A DNA stretch of 46,342 nucleotides from CALROG01 sp943369755. Its GTDB lineage: Bacteria > Pseudomonadota > Gammaproteobacteria > Burkholderiales > Burkholderiaceae_C. Within the stretch, counting starts at the first letter, position 1. Each line of letters opens with the position of its first letter. The DNA lies in assembly GCA_943369755.1 (NCBI GenBank), contig CALROG020000033.1, positions 1 to 46,342 of the forward strand, read 5' to 3'. The notes below the pieces were generated by a model. That model saw only the letters and a list, made by a program, of their open reading frames with translations. It ran no database searches and was not told the origin of the DNA. Shown here in pieces: positions 23,622 through 31,716 of this stretch. The translations under genes and the position numbers were made by a program.

Positions 23622-24428
23622 CTAGTCTTTGGGCCGAAAGCTGATCACCAGCACTGACGGAACCCGGCCGTCGGTGTCTTTGGGGAGCGTCTCGGTCTTG
23701 TTGAGCGCCTTGACGACTGCGTCGTCCCACGACTTGAAGCCGCTGGACTTCACCACCTTGGCTGCGACGATGGTGCCGTCAGGCGCGGCCCGCACTTCAA
23801 CGTCGGCCACCGGGTTGCCTGGCAGGTCTTCGGTGAAGACGATGTTGGGCCGTACCCGGGCGATGATCTTGCCGCCATAGGTGGCCGACGGGCCTGACGA
23901 ACGCGGGGCTGTTCCGGTGGCGGTGGGCGCGCCGCTGGCACCGGCCAGGCCGGTGATGCGGCGCATGTTTTCTTCGCGCAGTGCTTTCAGCTTGGCGTCT
24001 TCAAGTGCTTGCTGGGTTTGCTGGGCTTGCGCGGCTTGCTGCTTTTTCAACGCGTCCAGCTTCTTTTGCGCCTCAAGTTTTTTTTGGCGCTCAAGGTCGA
24101 GCTGCTGCTTTTTGTCTTCGGCCAGTTTCTTTTTCTCGCGCTCCAGCGCAATCTCGGCCTGGCGCGGCTGCGGGGTGGGCGGGGGCGGTGCAAGCTTTAC
24201 CACCGGCGGCGCAGGCGGCGTTGCCACCAGTTTGGGGGCGGCTTGCTGCGGCACGCTGGCCCACAGTTCGGCTTGCGCTGAAACCACTTGAACGTCACGC
24301 TTCCAGGCCACGCCCCAGGTCAGCGCCAGCAGCAGCAACAGGTGGGCAGTGACGGCAATGACGCCTGCACGCAAGAAGCCCGGCGGTGGCGGCGGCGCAA
24401 ACTCCAGGCGATCGGCCGTAGCGTTCAT
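23622..24428 (-). CDS. tolA: Cell-envelope protein TolA (energy transducer, TonB/TolA C-terminal domain)
   Basis: This encodes 268 residues. One transmembrane segment (VIAVTAHLLLLLALTWGVAW, about 23-42) anchors it in the inner membrane. A Pro-rich stretch follows, then a charged Lys/Gln/Ala coiled coil (EREKKKLAEDKKQQLDLERQ and onwards, about 95-150), then a compact C-terminal domain (YGGKIIARVRPNIVF ... VPSVLVISFRPKD) of the TolA type. It spans the periplasm to link the TolQR motor to the outer membrane during constriction. It is shorter than E. coli TolA because the helical domain is reduced. It starts three bases after tolR and is the last gene of the operon; tolB and pal are not next to it. 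Confidence 0.93.
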   Translation of the reverse strand: MNATADRLEFAPPPPPGFLRAGVIAVTAHLLLLLALTWGVAWKRDVQVVSAQAELWASVPQQAAPKLVATPPAPPVVKLAPPPPTPQPRQAEIALEREKKKLAEDKKQQLDLERQKKLEAQKKLDALKKQQAAQAQQTQQALEDAKLKALREENMRRITGLAGASGAPTATGTAPRSSGPSATYGGKIIARVRPNIVFTEDLPGNPVADVEVRAAPDGTIVAAKVVKSSGFKSWDDAVVKALNKTETLPKDTDGRVPSVLVISFRPKD

Positions 24429-24431
24429 GGC

Positions 24432-24857
24432 CTATTTGGCAAGCTGCACCGACAGACCGACGCGCTGCACCCCATTGCGTTGCAGCTCATCCATGACCTT
24501 GACCACGGCTTCGTACTTCACGCTGCGATCCGCGCTGATGACCACGGCGGTACTGCCGGGCGATGCGCCAGCTTGCGCCTGCTTGACGGCGGCGGCCACG
24601 CTGCCAAGGCTCAGGCGGGTGGTCTTGTTGTCGGCCTTGAGCTCCAGTGCCTCGTCTTTGCCAATCACGATTTGCAGCACCTGGTCGGGTTGCTTGCTGG
24701 CCGTGCCCACGCTGGGCAGGTCGATCATGCTCGGGCTGATCAGGGGTGCGGTCACCATGAAGATGATCAGCAGCACCAGCATCACGTCAATGAACGGGAC
24801 CATGTTGATCTCGCTGATGGTGCGGCGGCCGCGGCCGCGGGATGTAACGGCTGGCAT
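24432..24857 (-). CDS. tolR: Biopolymer transport protein TolR (ExbD family)
   Basis: This encodes 141 residues. After a short basic N-terminus (MPAVTSRGRGRRTISEINMV) comes one membrane helix, PFIDVMLVLLIIFMVTAP, whose Asp is the conserved proton-path residue of the ExbD/TolR family. The periplasmic domain (VVISADRSVKYEAVVKVMDELQ) completes it. It forms the stator with TolQ. ATG at 24857 is chosen because the open frame further upstream overlaps tolQ and reads as noise. It begins 10 bp after the tolQ stop. Confidence 0.95.
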   Translation of the reverse strand: MPAVTSRGRGRRTISEINMVPFIDVMLVLLIIFMVTAPLISPSMIDLPSVGTASKQPDQVLQIVIGKDEALELKADNKTTRLSLGSVAAAVKQAQAGASPGSTAVVISADRSVKYEAVVKVMDELQRNGVQRVGLSVQLAK

Positions 24858-24867
24858 CGTGACCTGC

Positions 24868-25560
24868 CTAGTGCCCGGACGCCGAATGCGCGCCAACGTT
24901 GCGCTGCAGGATATTGGAAAACTCTTCCATGAAGGTTTCCAGCCGGATGGCCACCCGGTCGATGTCGCGCGCAAAGCGGTTGTAGGCCACCACGGCCGGA
25001 ATGGCGGCAAACAGGCCGATGGCGGTGGCCACCAGTGCCTCGGCAATGCCGGGGGCCACCGTGGCCAGCGTCACCTGTTGCAGGCTGGCCAGGCCGGTGA
25101 AGGCGTGCATGATGCCCCAGACCGTGCCGAACAAGCCGACATAGGGCGAGACCGAGCCCACCGAGGCCAGAAACGAGAGGTTGGTTTCCACCGCATCCAG
25201 CTCGCGCTGATAGCTCGCGCGCATGGCACGGCGGGCACCGTCCATCAGGGTGCTGGTGTCGCTGACCCGGCGTTCGCGCAGCTTTTGATATTCGCGCATG
25301 CCACTGGCAAAAATCCGCTCCATCGGGCCGGAATTCTTGGCGTTCTGCGCCGCCGCCGCAAACAGGTCATTGAGGCTGGTGCCGGACCAGAACTCACGCT
25401 CAAAGTTGTCATTGAGCGCCTTCACCCGGTTCAGCGCAAACAGTTTGCGAAAGATCGCCGCCCAGCTGGTAACCGAGACGGCCACCAACAAAAGCATGAC
25501 GAGTTGCACCACCACACTGGCGTTGAGCACCAGTTGCAGGATGGACAGGTCTTGGTTCAT
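24868..25560 (-). CDS. tolQ: Tol-Pal system motor protein TolQ (ExbB/MotA family)
   Basis: This encodes 230 residues with three membrane helices: VVVQLVMLLLVAVSVTSWAA near the N-terminus, and two in the C-terminal half (ASVGSVSPYVGLFGTVWGIM and IAEALVATAIGLFAAIPAVV). The conserved SPYVGLFGTVWGI and GIAEALVATAIGLFAAIPA blocks line the proton channel. With TolR it energises TolA. The start codon overlaps the ybgC stop (ATGA), so the two are translationally coupled, the canonical ybgC-tolQ order. Confidence 0.96.
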   Translation of the reverse strand: MNQDLSILQLVLNASVVVQLVMLLLVAVSVTSWAAIFRKLFALNRVKALNDNFEREFWSGTSLNDLFAAAAQNAKNSGPMERIFASGMREYQKLRERRVSDTSTLMDGARRAMRASYQRELDAVETNLSFLASVGSVSPYVGLFGTVWGIMHAFTGLASLQQVTLATVAPGIAEALVATAIGLFAAIPAVVAYNRFARDIDRVAIRLETFMEEFSNILQRNVGAHSASGH

Positions 25561-25976
25561 GGTTTGAGGGCTTCCAGAAGGTTGACGGGAATTCGGGCAG
25601 GGCGCAGTGTTGCAGCATCGACCCAGCCAATGCGGATGCTGCCTTCACAGAGGACTGTAGCGCCACGCAGTGCCTGCTGGGCGATTGTGAGCGATGCGCG
25701 GCCTGAGTCTGTGAGCAGCGCCGTCACCAGAAGTTCATCGTCCAGGCGGGCACTTTGATGGTAGCGAACCTGGGTTTCACTGACCACAAACAAGCCCCCG
25801 GTCTGCTCGCGCAAGGCCTGCTGGCCGATGCCCAGGGAGCGCAACCACTCGGTGCGTGCGCGCTCAAAGAACTTCAAATAGTTGGCATAGAAAACGATGC
25901 CGCCCGCGTCGGTGTCTTCCCAATAGACGCGCACGGACCACGAAAACGCCTGCTCAGGGCCAGCGCCAGTGCTCAT
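25557..25976 (-). CDS. ybgC: Acyl-CoA thioesterase YbgC
   Basis: This encodes 139 residues with a single hot-dog fold of the 4-hydroxybenzoyl-CoA thioesterase type. The signature VYWEDTDAGGIVFYANYLKF carries the catalytic Asp, and RARTEWLRSLGI follows. It hydrolyses short or medium acyl-CoA or acyl-ACP and is classically linked to the Tol-Pal genes. Its ATG overlaps the stop of the upstream aminotransferase gene and its own stop overlaps the tolQ ATG. Confidence 0.95.
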   Translation of the reverse strand: MSTGAGPEQAFSWSVRVYWEDTDAGGIVFYANYLKFFERARTEWLRSLGIGQQALREQTGGLFVVSETQVRYHQSARLDDELLVTALLTDSGRASLTIAQQALRGATVLCEGSIRIGWVDAATLRPARIPVNLLEALKP

Positions 25977-27157
25977 GCCAGCATGGCCTTGAGACGCGCC
26001 GCAGCCTCTTGCAGCTGGGGCATGGCGCTGGCGGTGGAAAAGCGCACATAACGCTGGGTGTCGTGCTGGCCGAAGTCGCGCCCCGGCGTGATGGCCACGT
26101 GGGCGCGCTGCATCACTTCAAACGCAAAGTCCCAGCTGTCCTTGACGCCGAGCCGCTGGCAGGCGGCGCTGCAGTCGGCCCAGGCGTAGAAAGCGCCGTC
26201 GGGCATCACCGGCACCGTGAGCCCCATGGCATTGAGTGCCGGGATGAACCAGTCACGCCGGGCCTTGAATTCGGCGCGGCGGCGTTCGTATTCGGCAATG
26301 CTCTCGGGCTCAAAGCAGGCCAGCGCGGCGTGCTGTGCGATGGTGCTGGGGCAGATGAACAGGTTTTGCGCCAGCCGCTCAATCACCGGCACCAGCGCCT
26401 CGGGTACCACCAGCCAGCCCAGCCGCCAGCCAGTCATGTTGAAGTATTTGGAGAAGCTGTTGATGCTGATGACCTGGTCGTCCAGGCCCAGTGCGGTGTG
26501 GCCAAAGGCGTCGTCGTGGCTCAGGCCGAGATAAATTTCGTCCAGCAGCGTGACACCGCCCTGACGGCTTACAAACTCATGAATGCGGCGCAGCTCAGCA
26601 GGGTCAATCGAGGTGCCCGTGGGGTTGGACGGCGAGGCCAGCAGCACCCCGCGCGTCTTTGGCCCCCAGGCCGCCTGGACCTTGGCCGAGCTGAGCTGGA
26701 AGCGCTCTTGCGCGGTGGTCGGGATCAGTACCGCGGTGCCGTCGGCGGCGCTCACAAAGTGCCGGTTGCACGGGTAGCTGGGGTCGGGCATCAGGATCTC
26801 ATCGCCCGCGTCGATCAGCGCCAGGCAGGCCAGTTGCAGCGCCGCCGAAGCCCCGGCCGTGACCACGATGCGCCGTGCCGGCACGTTCACCCCGAAGCGG
26901 CTGGTGTACCAGGCGCTGATGCGCTCGCGCAGCGGCTCCAGCCCTGTGGCCTGGGTGTACTGCGTGGCACCGTCGGCAATGGCGCGGGTGGCGGCTTCTT
27001 GCACCCGCGGCGGCGCGGTGAAGTCGGGCTCGCCAATGTTCAGAAAGATCATGGGCGCGCTGCCGTTCGCCACCTCACGGGCCAGCCTGGCGGCGGCCTT
27101 GGCCACCTCCATCACGTAAAAGGGCTCTATACGCCCGGCGCGTTGCGAGATTCTCAT
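25973..27157 (-). CDS. PLP-dependent class I/II aminotransferase
   Basis: This encodes 394 residues. It begins MRISQRAGRIEPFYVMEVAK, typical of a family common in proteobacteria. Seen are FLNIGEPDFTAPP, VVTAGASAALQLACLAL (PLP phosphate binding), LASPSNPTGT, LLDEIYLGLSHD, and SINSFSKYFNMTGWRLGW, in which the Lys forms the Schiff base with PLP; a C-terminal Arg in QRYVRFS probably binds substrate carboxylate. The amino acid substrate cannot be decided from sequence. ATG at 27157 is supported by ATGA overlap with nusB; the open frame upstream of it is a shadow of nusB. Confidence 0.93.
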   Translation of the reverse strand: MRISQRAGRIEPFYVMEVAKAAARLAREVANGSAPMIFLNIGEPDFTAPPRVQEAATRAIADGATQYTQATGLEPLRERISAWYTSRFGVNVPARRIVVTAGASAALQLACLALIDAGDEILMPDPSYPCNRHFVSAADGTAVLIPTTAQERFQLSSAKVQAAWGPKTRGVLLASPSNPTGTSIDPAELRRIHEFVSRQGGVTLLDEIYLGLSHDDAFGHTALGLDDQVISINSFSKYFNMTGWRLGWLVVPEALVPVIERLAQNLFICPSTIAQHAALACFEPESIAEYERRRAEFKARRDWFIPALNAMGLTVPVMPDGAFYAWADCSAACQRLGVKDSWDFAFEVMQRAHVAITPGRDFGQHDTQRYVRFSTASAMPQLQEAAARLKAMLA

Positions 27158-27675
27158 CCGCGCGCTTTGCCGCTGGCCTTGTCGGCGTCCACCTCGGCGG
27201 CGCGCAGCGTGGGTGCCAGGCCATTGAGTACGGCGTTCACATACTTGTGGCCGTCGGTGCCACCAAACTCTTTGGCCAGCTCGATGCATTCATTGATGAC
27301 CACCCGCCATGGCACGTCAACACAATGGCGGAATTCATAGGCCCCGATCCACATCACGCTGCGCTCGACCGGTGAAATTTCTGTGAGCTTGCGGTCCAGC
27401 AGCGGCAGGATCAGGGCGTCAAGCTGGGCTGCGTCCCGGATGCAGCCATGCAGCAGCGCGTCATAGTGCACCGAGTCGGCCTTGTGAAAGCCGGCCAGGT
27501 CGCGGGTGAAGCTGTCGATGGCGCTGGCCTCATTGCCGCCCACCAGGTGCTGGTACAGCGCCTGCAAGGCAAATTCGCGCGCCCGGCTGCGGCTGGACTT
27601 GGCCGCCGCCTTGCGCACGCCGGTCGAGGTCAGGCCGGTGCGCGACTGGCGTGCGGGCGTGGTGTCGTCGGTCAT
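27154..27675 (-). CDS. nusB: Transcription antitermination factor NusB
   Basis: This encodes 173 residues. After a basic, probably disordered N-terminus of about 30 residues, the all-helical NusB domain begins SRAREFALQALYQHL. It contains EISPVERSVMWIGAYEF and VVINECIELAKEFGGTDGHKY followed by VNAVLNGLA, the most conserved blocks. NusB with S10 (NusE) binds boxA RNA to promote rRNA antitermination. It is coupled by ATGA overlap to ribH upstream and to the aminotransferase downstream; ribH-nusB is a common bacterial pair. Confidence 0.97.
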   Translation of the reverse strand: MTDDTTPARQSRTGLTSTGVRKAAAKSSRSRAREFALQALYQHLVGGNEASAIDSFTRDLAGFHKADSVHYDALLHGCIRDAAQLDALILPLLDRKLTEISPVERSVMWIGAYEFRHCVDVPWRVVINECIELAKEFGGTDGHKYVNAVLNGLAPTLRAAEVDADKASGKARG

Positions 27676-28136
27676 GCGAGTGTGTCCAGCAGGTTGGCCA
27701 TTTCCACTGCCACTTGCGCGGCGTCGCGACCCTTGTCGCTCTGGCGGGCGACGGCTTGCTGCAGGCTTTCAGTGGTCAGAATCGCGTTGGCGATGGGTAG
27801 CTGGTAGTCCAGCCCGATGCGGGTAACACCGGCACCCGACTCATTGGCCACCAGCTCGAAATGATAGGTCTCGCCGCGGATGATGCAGCCCAGCGCGATC
27901 AACGCGTCATAGCGGTCTTTTTCGGCCATGGCTTGCAGGGCCAGCGGCACCTCCAGTGCGCCGGGCACCAGCACATGGACAATGTTTTTTTCGTCGACGC
28001 CCAAAGCCGCCAATTCGGCCTTGCATGCGGCTGCCAGCGCGTTGGTAATTTCCTCGTTGAAACGGGCCTGCACAATGCCGATGTGCAGCCGTTTGCCGTC
28101 GAGCCGGTCTGCCGTTCCCCTGTTTGCGCCAAACAT
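27672..28136 (-). CDS. ribH: 6,7-dimethyl-8-ribityllumazine synthase
   Basis: This encodes 154 residues. Lumazine synthase condenses 5-amino-6-ribitylaminouracil with 3,4-dihydroxybutanone 4-phosphate. Seen are IGIVQARFNEEITNAL, VPGALEVPLAL, ALIALGCIIRGETYHFELVA (with the catalytic His region) and LPIANAILTTESLQQA. The protein probably assembles as a pentamer or larger shell as usual. It lies 33 bp after ribBA and overlaps nusB by four bases. Confidence 0.97.
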   Translation of the reverse strand: MFGANRGTADRLDGKRLHIGIVQARFNEEITNALAAACKAELAALGVDEKNIVHVLVPGALEVPLALQAMAEKDRYDALIALGCIIRGETYHFELVANESGAGVTRIGLDYQLPIANAILTTESLQQAVARQSDKGRDAAQVAVEMANLLDTLA

Positions 28137-28169
28137 GTGGTGTCCTTGGTTCTTGTTGGTGGAAGCTGT

Positions 28170-29285
28170 TCAACGGCTGATGTAGCCGGTAATCTCAAGG
28201 CCGTAACCCGCCATGCTGGGCATGCGCCGCGGGTTGCCCATCAGGTTCATTTTTTGTACCCCGCATTCGCGCAAAATCTGCGCGCCCACGCCGTAGGTGC
28301 GCAGGTCCATGCGGCCACGCTCGGGTGCCTGCGCGGCGCGCGCGGTGCCTTCAAATTGCGTCAGTAGCTGAGCCGCACTTTCGCCGCAGTTCAGCAGCAC
28401 CGCCACACCTTTGCCTTCGGCGGCAATATGGCGCAGGCTGGCGTCCAGTCCCCAGGAATGCATCGAGCGGTTGATTTCAAGGGCGTCCAGCACACTCAGG
28501 GGTTCATGCACCCGCACGGCCACGGTGTCGCCGGGCTGCCATTGGCCCTTGACCAGCGCCAGATGCAGGCCCTGGCTGGGTTTGTCGCGAAAGGCGTGCG
28601 CGGTAAAGCTGCCAAACGCGGTGTCGATGCTGCGCTGGCCCAGCTTTTCGACCAGCGACTCGTTGCGGCTGCGGTGTTCGATCAAGTCGGCAATGGTGCC
28701 GATCTTCAGGCCGTGCTCGGCGGCAAAGAGCTGCAGATCGGGCAGGCGTGCCATGGTGCCGTCGTCCTTCATGATCTCGCAGATCACGGCGGCAGGGCTG
28801 CACCCGGCCATGGCCGCCAGGTCGCAACCGGCTTCGGTGTGGCCGGCCCGCATCAGCACCCCGCCGTCCACCGCCTGCAACGGGAAAATATGGCCGGGTT
28901 GCACCAGGTCTTCGGCGCGGGCGTTGCCTGCCACCGCGGCTTGTACCGTGCGGGCCCGGTCGGCGGCTGAAATGCCGGTGGTCACGCCTTCAGCGGCTTC
29001 AATCGACACGGTGAACGCGGTGCCCATCTTGGTGCCGTTGTGGGCCACCATGGGCGGCAGTTTGAGGCGCTCGCAGCGCTCGCGGGTGAGCGTCAGGCAG
29101 ATCAGGCCCCGGCCATAGCGGGCCATGAAGTTGATGGCTTGTGCCGTCACGTGCTCGGCGGCGAGCACCAGGTCGCCCTCGTTCTCGCGGTCTTCCTCAT
29201 CGACCAGGATCACCAGGCGACCGGCACGCATGTCGGCCACGATGTCTTCAACCGGCGAAATCGCCACAGGAGAGGGGGTTGTCAT
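28170..29285 (-). CDS. ribBA: DHBP synthase fused to a degenerate GTP cyclohydrolase II domain (RibBA/RibBX type)
   Basis: This encodes 371 residues. The N-terminal RibB half (about 1-205) is complete: VILVDEEDRENEGDLVLAAE, MARYGRGLICLTLT, GTAFTVSIEAAEGVTTGIS and RAGHTEAGCDLA hold the metal and catalytic residues that make 3,4-dihydroxy-2-butanone 4-phosphate from ribulose 5-phosphate. The C-terminal half resembles GTP cyclohydrolase II but where active enzymes have three zinc Cys (ECLTGD...RCDCG) it reads VHEPLSVLDALEINRSMHSW, with no Cys. The RTYGVGAQILRECGV block is kept. I infer that this half does not open GTP, so a separate ribA is needed elsewhere. ATG at 29285 overlaps the ribE stop. 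Confidence 0.95.
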   Translation of the reverse strand: MTTPSPVAISPVEDIVADMRAGRLVILVDEEDRENEGDLVLAAEHVTAQAINFMARYGRGLICLTLTRERCERLKLPPMVAHNGTKMGTAFTVSIEAAEGVTTGISAADRARTVQAAVAGNARAEDLVQPGHIFPLQAVDGGVLMRAGHTEAGCDLAAMAGCSPAAVICEIMKDDGTMARLPDLQLFAAEHGLKIGTIADLIEHRSRNESLVEKLGQRSIDTAFGSFTAHAFRDKPSQGLHLALVKGQWQPGDTVAVRVHEPLSVLDALEINRSMHSWGLDASLRHIAAEGKGVAVLLNCGESAAQLLTQFEGTARAAQAPERGRMDLRTYGVGAQILRECGVQKMNLMGNPRRMPSMAGYGLEITGYISR

Positions 29286-29923
29286 GCGGGGGCTTTCGGG
29301 GTCTGCGGCTCGGGCTTGAGCATTCGCTCGACGTAGCGCGCGATCAGGTCGATTTCAAGGTTGACCAGGCTGCCCGTTGTCAGGCTGCCAAGGGCGGTGT
29401 TTTGTACCGTGTGTGGAATCAGGTTGATGCTGGCCTCGGTACCGGCCTCGCTGTCGGCAATGCGGTTCACGGTAAGGCTGACGCCGTTGACGGTGATGGA
29501 GCCCTTGTAGGCCAGGTACTTGCCAAGCGCGCGCGGTGCCATGACGCGCAATTCCCAGCTTTCGCCCACCTGGGCGAAGTGGGTCACGCTGCCAATGCCG
29601 TCCACATGGCCCGCAACGATGTGCCCACCCAGGCGGTCGTTCGCACGCAGGGCTTTTTCAAGGTTGATCGGGCCGGGTTGGGCCAGGCCAGCTGTTTTGG
29701 CCAGCGACTCGGCCGAAATGTCGATGCTGAACTGGCGTTGGGCGGGGTCGAACGTGGTGACCGTCATGCAGGCCCCATTGAGGGCAATGCTGTCGCCCAG
29801 GCCCACGTCGTCAAGGTAGCCCGGCGGGGCCTCGATGACGAGGCGCTTGCCGTGCTGTAAAGAGCTTCCCAGGTCGTGAACGGCGGCGATGCGCCCCACG
29901 CCGGTGATGATTCCGGTGAACAT
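29282..29923 (-). CDS. ribE: Riboflavin synthase, alpha chain
   Basis: This encodes 213 residues with two homologous lumazine-binding halves. The first starts MFTGIITGVGRIA with DSIALNGACMTVT; the second has GGHIVAGHVDGIG and GSITVNGVSLTVN, plus SINLIPHTVQNTALG. It dismutates two 6,7-dimethyl-8-ribityllumazine molecules to riboflavin. It lies 24 bp after ribD and its stop overlaps the ribBA start. Confidence 0.97.
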   Translation of the reverse strand: MFTGIITGVGRIAAVHDLGSSLQHGKRLVIEAPPGYLDDVGLGDSIALNGACMTVTTFDPAQRQFSIDISAESLAKTAGLAQPGPINLEKALRANDRLGGHIVAGHVDGIGSVTHFAQVGESWELRVMAPRALGKYLAYKGSITVNGVSLTVNRIADSEAGTEASINLIPHTVQNTALGSLTTGSLVNLEIDLIARYVERMLKPEPQTPKAPA

Positions 29924-29947
29924 CCCCGCATTTTCGCAGGTAAACCG

Positions 29948-31069
29948 CTAGAAGCTGTCGCGACCGGGAATGCGCGCCAGGATGCGCAGGTCCGGGCCGA
30001 CCATTTCAGTTGACTTGTACTCCAGCGCAATCGCCTGCGCCAGCTCGCTGAACGGCCCCAAGGCGGCCATCCCGGCCCCTGGGCCCATGAGTTTGGGTGC
30101 CAGGTAAACCAGCAGTTCGTCAACCAGGCCTGCGCGGATGAACGAGCCGTTGAGTTTGTGGCCGGCCTCCAGGTGCAGCTCATTGACCTCACGCTGCGCC
30201 AGATCACGCAGCATGGCCGCCAGATCAACCTTGCCGCCCGCACCGGGCAAGGCAATCACGGTGGCACCACGCGCCTCCAGCGCAGCCTGCTTGTGCGCAT
30301 CGGGCTGGGCACAGTAAATGAACAGCTTGCGCCCGGGAATGAAAAGCCGCGCCTGGGGCGGCGTCTCCAGCCTGCTGTCCACCACCACCAGGTGCGGCTG
30401 GCGCGGTGTTTCAACCAGCCGCACGTCGAGCAGGGGGTCGTCCTGCAGCACCGTGCCGATGCCGGTCAGCACGGCACAGGCGCGGGCGCGCCAGGCATGG
30501 CCGTCAATGCGTGCGGCGTCAGAGGTGATCCACTGGCTGGTGCCATTGCTGAGCGCGGTGGCGCCGTCCAGCGAGGCTGCTACCTTCAGGCGCACCCAGG
30601 GCGTCTTGCGGATCATGCGGCTGAAAAAGCCAATGTTGAGTTCGCGCGACTCGGCGGCACCGGGGCCCACCAGCACCTCAATACCGGCCGCCCGCAGCCG
30701 CTCGAAACCCTGGCCCGACACCAGCGGGTTCGGGTCGGCAATGGAGGCAACCACCATGGCAATACCGGCGGCAATCAGCGCGTCGCAGCAAGGCCCGGTG
30801 CGCCCGTGGTGCGAACAAGGCTCCAAGGTAACCCAGGCGGTGGCACCGCGCACATCGTGGCCACGGGCTGCAGCGTCCGCCAAGGCCATGATTTCGGCAT
30901 GCGGGCCGCCTGCGCGCTGGGTGTGGCCCTGGCCGAGTAGCTGGCCGCTGGGGCTGGTGATGACGCAGCCGACGCGGGGGTTGGGGGCGCTCAACCTTGT
31001 CGCCTTCGTCGACAAGGCGAGCGCGGAGTCAATTTGGTCAATTTGGTCACTTTGGTCACGGTCCGACAT
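29948..31069 (-). CDS. ribD: Bifunctional pyrimidine deaminase/reductase RibD
   Basis: This encodes 373 residues. The N-terminal deaminase has APNPRVGCVI, GGPHAEIMALADA (zinc His and catalytic Glu) and TLEPCSHHGRTGPC (two zinc Cys). The C-terminal reductase has VRLKVAASLDGATALSNGTS followed by QWITSDAARIDGHAWRA and binds NADPH. It carries out two steps of riboflavin synthesis. The N-terminus MSDRDQSDQIDQIDSALALS is unusual, because three 9-bp tandem units encode the DQx repeats ahead of the deaminase domain. It is the first gene of the long minus-strand operon. No FMN riboswitch pattern is evident in the 95 bp between it and fimT. Confidence 0.95.
   Translation of the reverse strand: MSDRDQSDQIDQIDSALALSTKATRLSAPNPRVGCVITSPSGQLLGQGHTQRAGGPHAEIMALADAAARGHDVRGATAWVTLEPCSHHGRTGPCCDALIAAGIAMVVASIADPNPLVSGQGFERLRAAGIEVLVGPGAAESRELNIGFFSRMIRKTPWVRLKVAASLDGATALSNGTSQWITSDAARIDGHAWRARACAVLTGIGTVLQDDPLLDVRLVETPRQPHLVVVDSRLETPPQARLFIPGRKLFIYCAQPDAHKQAALEARGATVIALPGAGGKVDLAAMLRDLAQREVNELHLEAGHKLNGSFIRAGLVDELLVYLAPKLMGPGAGMAALGPFSELAQAIALEYKSTEMVGPDLRILARIPGRDSF
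31030..31056. repeat. 9-bp tandem repeat in the ribD 5' coding end
   Basis: Three consecutive units, CAATTTGGT twice and CACTTTGGT once, lie at 31030-31056. They encode DQS-DQI-DQI on the minus strand just after the RibD start. Unit number can vary without a frameshift. Confidence 0.85.
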
Positions 31070-31164
31070 CGCTCAACGATACCAAACGCACCGCTCGGGC
31101 GTTCCAGTGGCCCGTTTGTCGGCCCACGATAGAACGATTGGGGCCGGGCGTCGATACTTGCGGC

Positions 31165-31716
31165 ATGAAGCAGATGTCTGGCGTAACCATGATTGAATTG
31201 CTGGTGGTGGTAACCATTACCGCCATTCTGGCAAGCATGGCAATCCCCGGGATTCGCCTCTTTTTGGTGCAGCGCGCTGTTACTGCGGCATCTTCTGATC
31301 TGGCTGCCGATTTCAGATATGCCCGTTCAGAGGCCCTGCGGCGTAGTACTTACGTGGTTCTTTGCCGATCCAGCGATGGCAGCACCTGCATTGGCGCTGA
31401 GGGAAGTTGGTCTGGCGGCTGGATTATTTTCAGCGACCAAAACAACAGCGGCACGATGGACGGCAATGACGCGGTGCTTCGGGTTCAAGGCCCCTTGAAT
31501 TCCGTAACGTCCGTGCTGAACTGTACTGATACTGCCGCTGGTACTGCAACCAACACCCCTCGGAGCGTCCGGTTCCGCCCGCAGGGGCTGGCAATGCCCG
31601 GCTCCAACGACAGCTGGGTGATTACGGCTGACGCCAGTGTCAACAAAGGAACGGTGCTCGCCGTGATTGCAACGACAGGGCGGCTGTCGGTGCGCAGTTT
31701 TGGAACGGCTTGCTAA
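31165..31716 (+). CDS. fimT: Type IV minor prepilin, GspH/FimT family
   Basis: This encodes 183 residues. A short leader MKQMSG precedes the class III cleavage site and the hydrophobic helix VTMIELLVVVTITAILASMA, with Glu at mature position 5. The ectodomain carries the FimT/GspH features SSDLAADFRYARSEALRRST and a C-terminal ATTGRLSVRSFGTAC. Two Cys pairs may form disulfides. It is a minor pilin thought to prime pilus assembly or bind DNA. ATG at 31165 is chosen to give a normal six-residue leader. It starts the operon, divergent from ribD, and its stop TAA overlaps the pilV ATG. Confidence 0.9.
   Translation: MKQMSGVTMIELLVVVTITAILASMAIPGIRLFLVQRAVTAASSDLAADFRYARSEALRRSTYVVLCRSSDGSTCIGAEGSWSGGWIIFSDQNNSGTMDGNDAVLRVQGPLNSVTSVLNCTDTAAGTATNTPRSVRFRPQGLAMPGSNDSWVITADASVNKGTVLAVIATTGRLSVRSFGTAC

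Noticed and set aside
31070..31164. FMN riboswitch upstream of ribD
   Set aside because: The spacer is only 95 bp and lacks the conserved FMN aptamer blocks.
30997..31164. Longer N-terminus for the FimT-like prepilin
   Set aside because: The extension overlaps ribD on the other strand and would destroy the short prepilin leader. ATG 31165 gives a normal leader.
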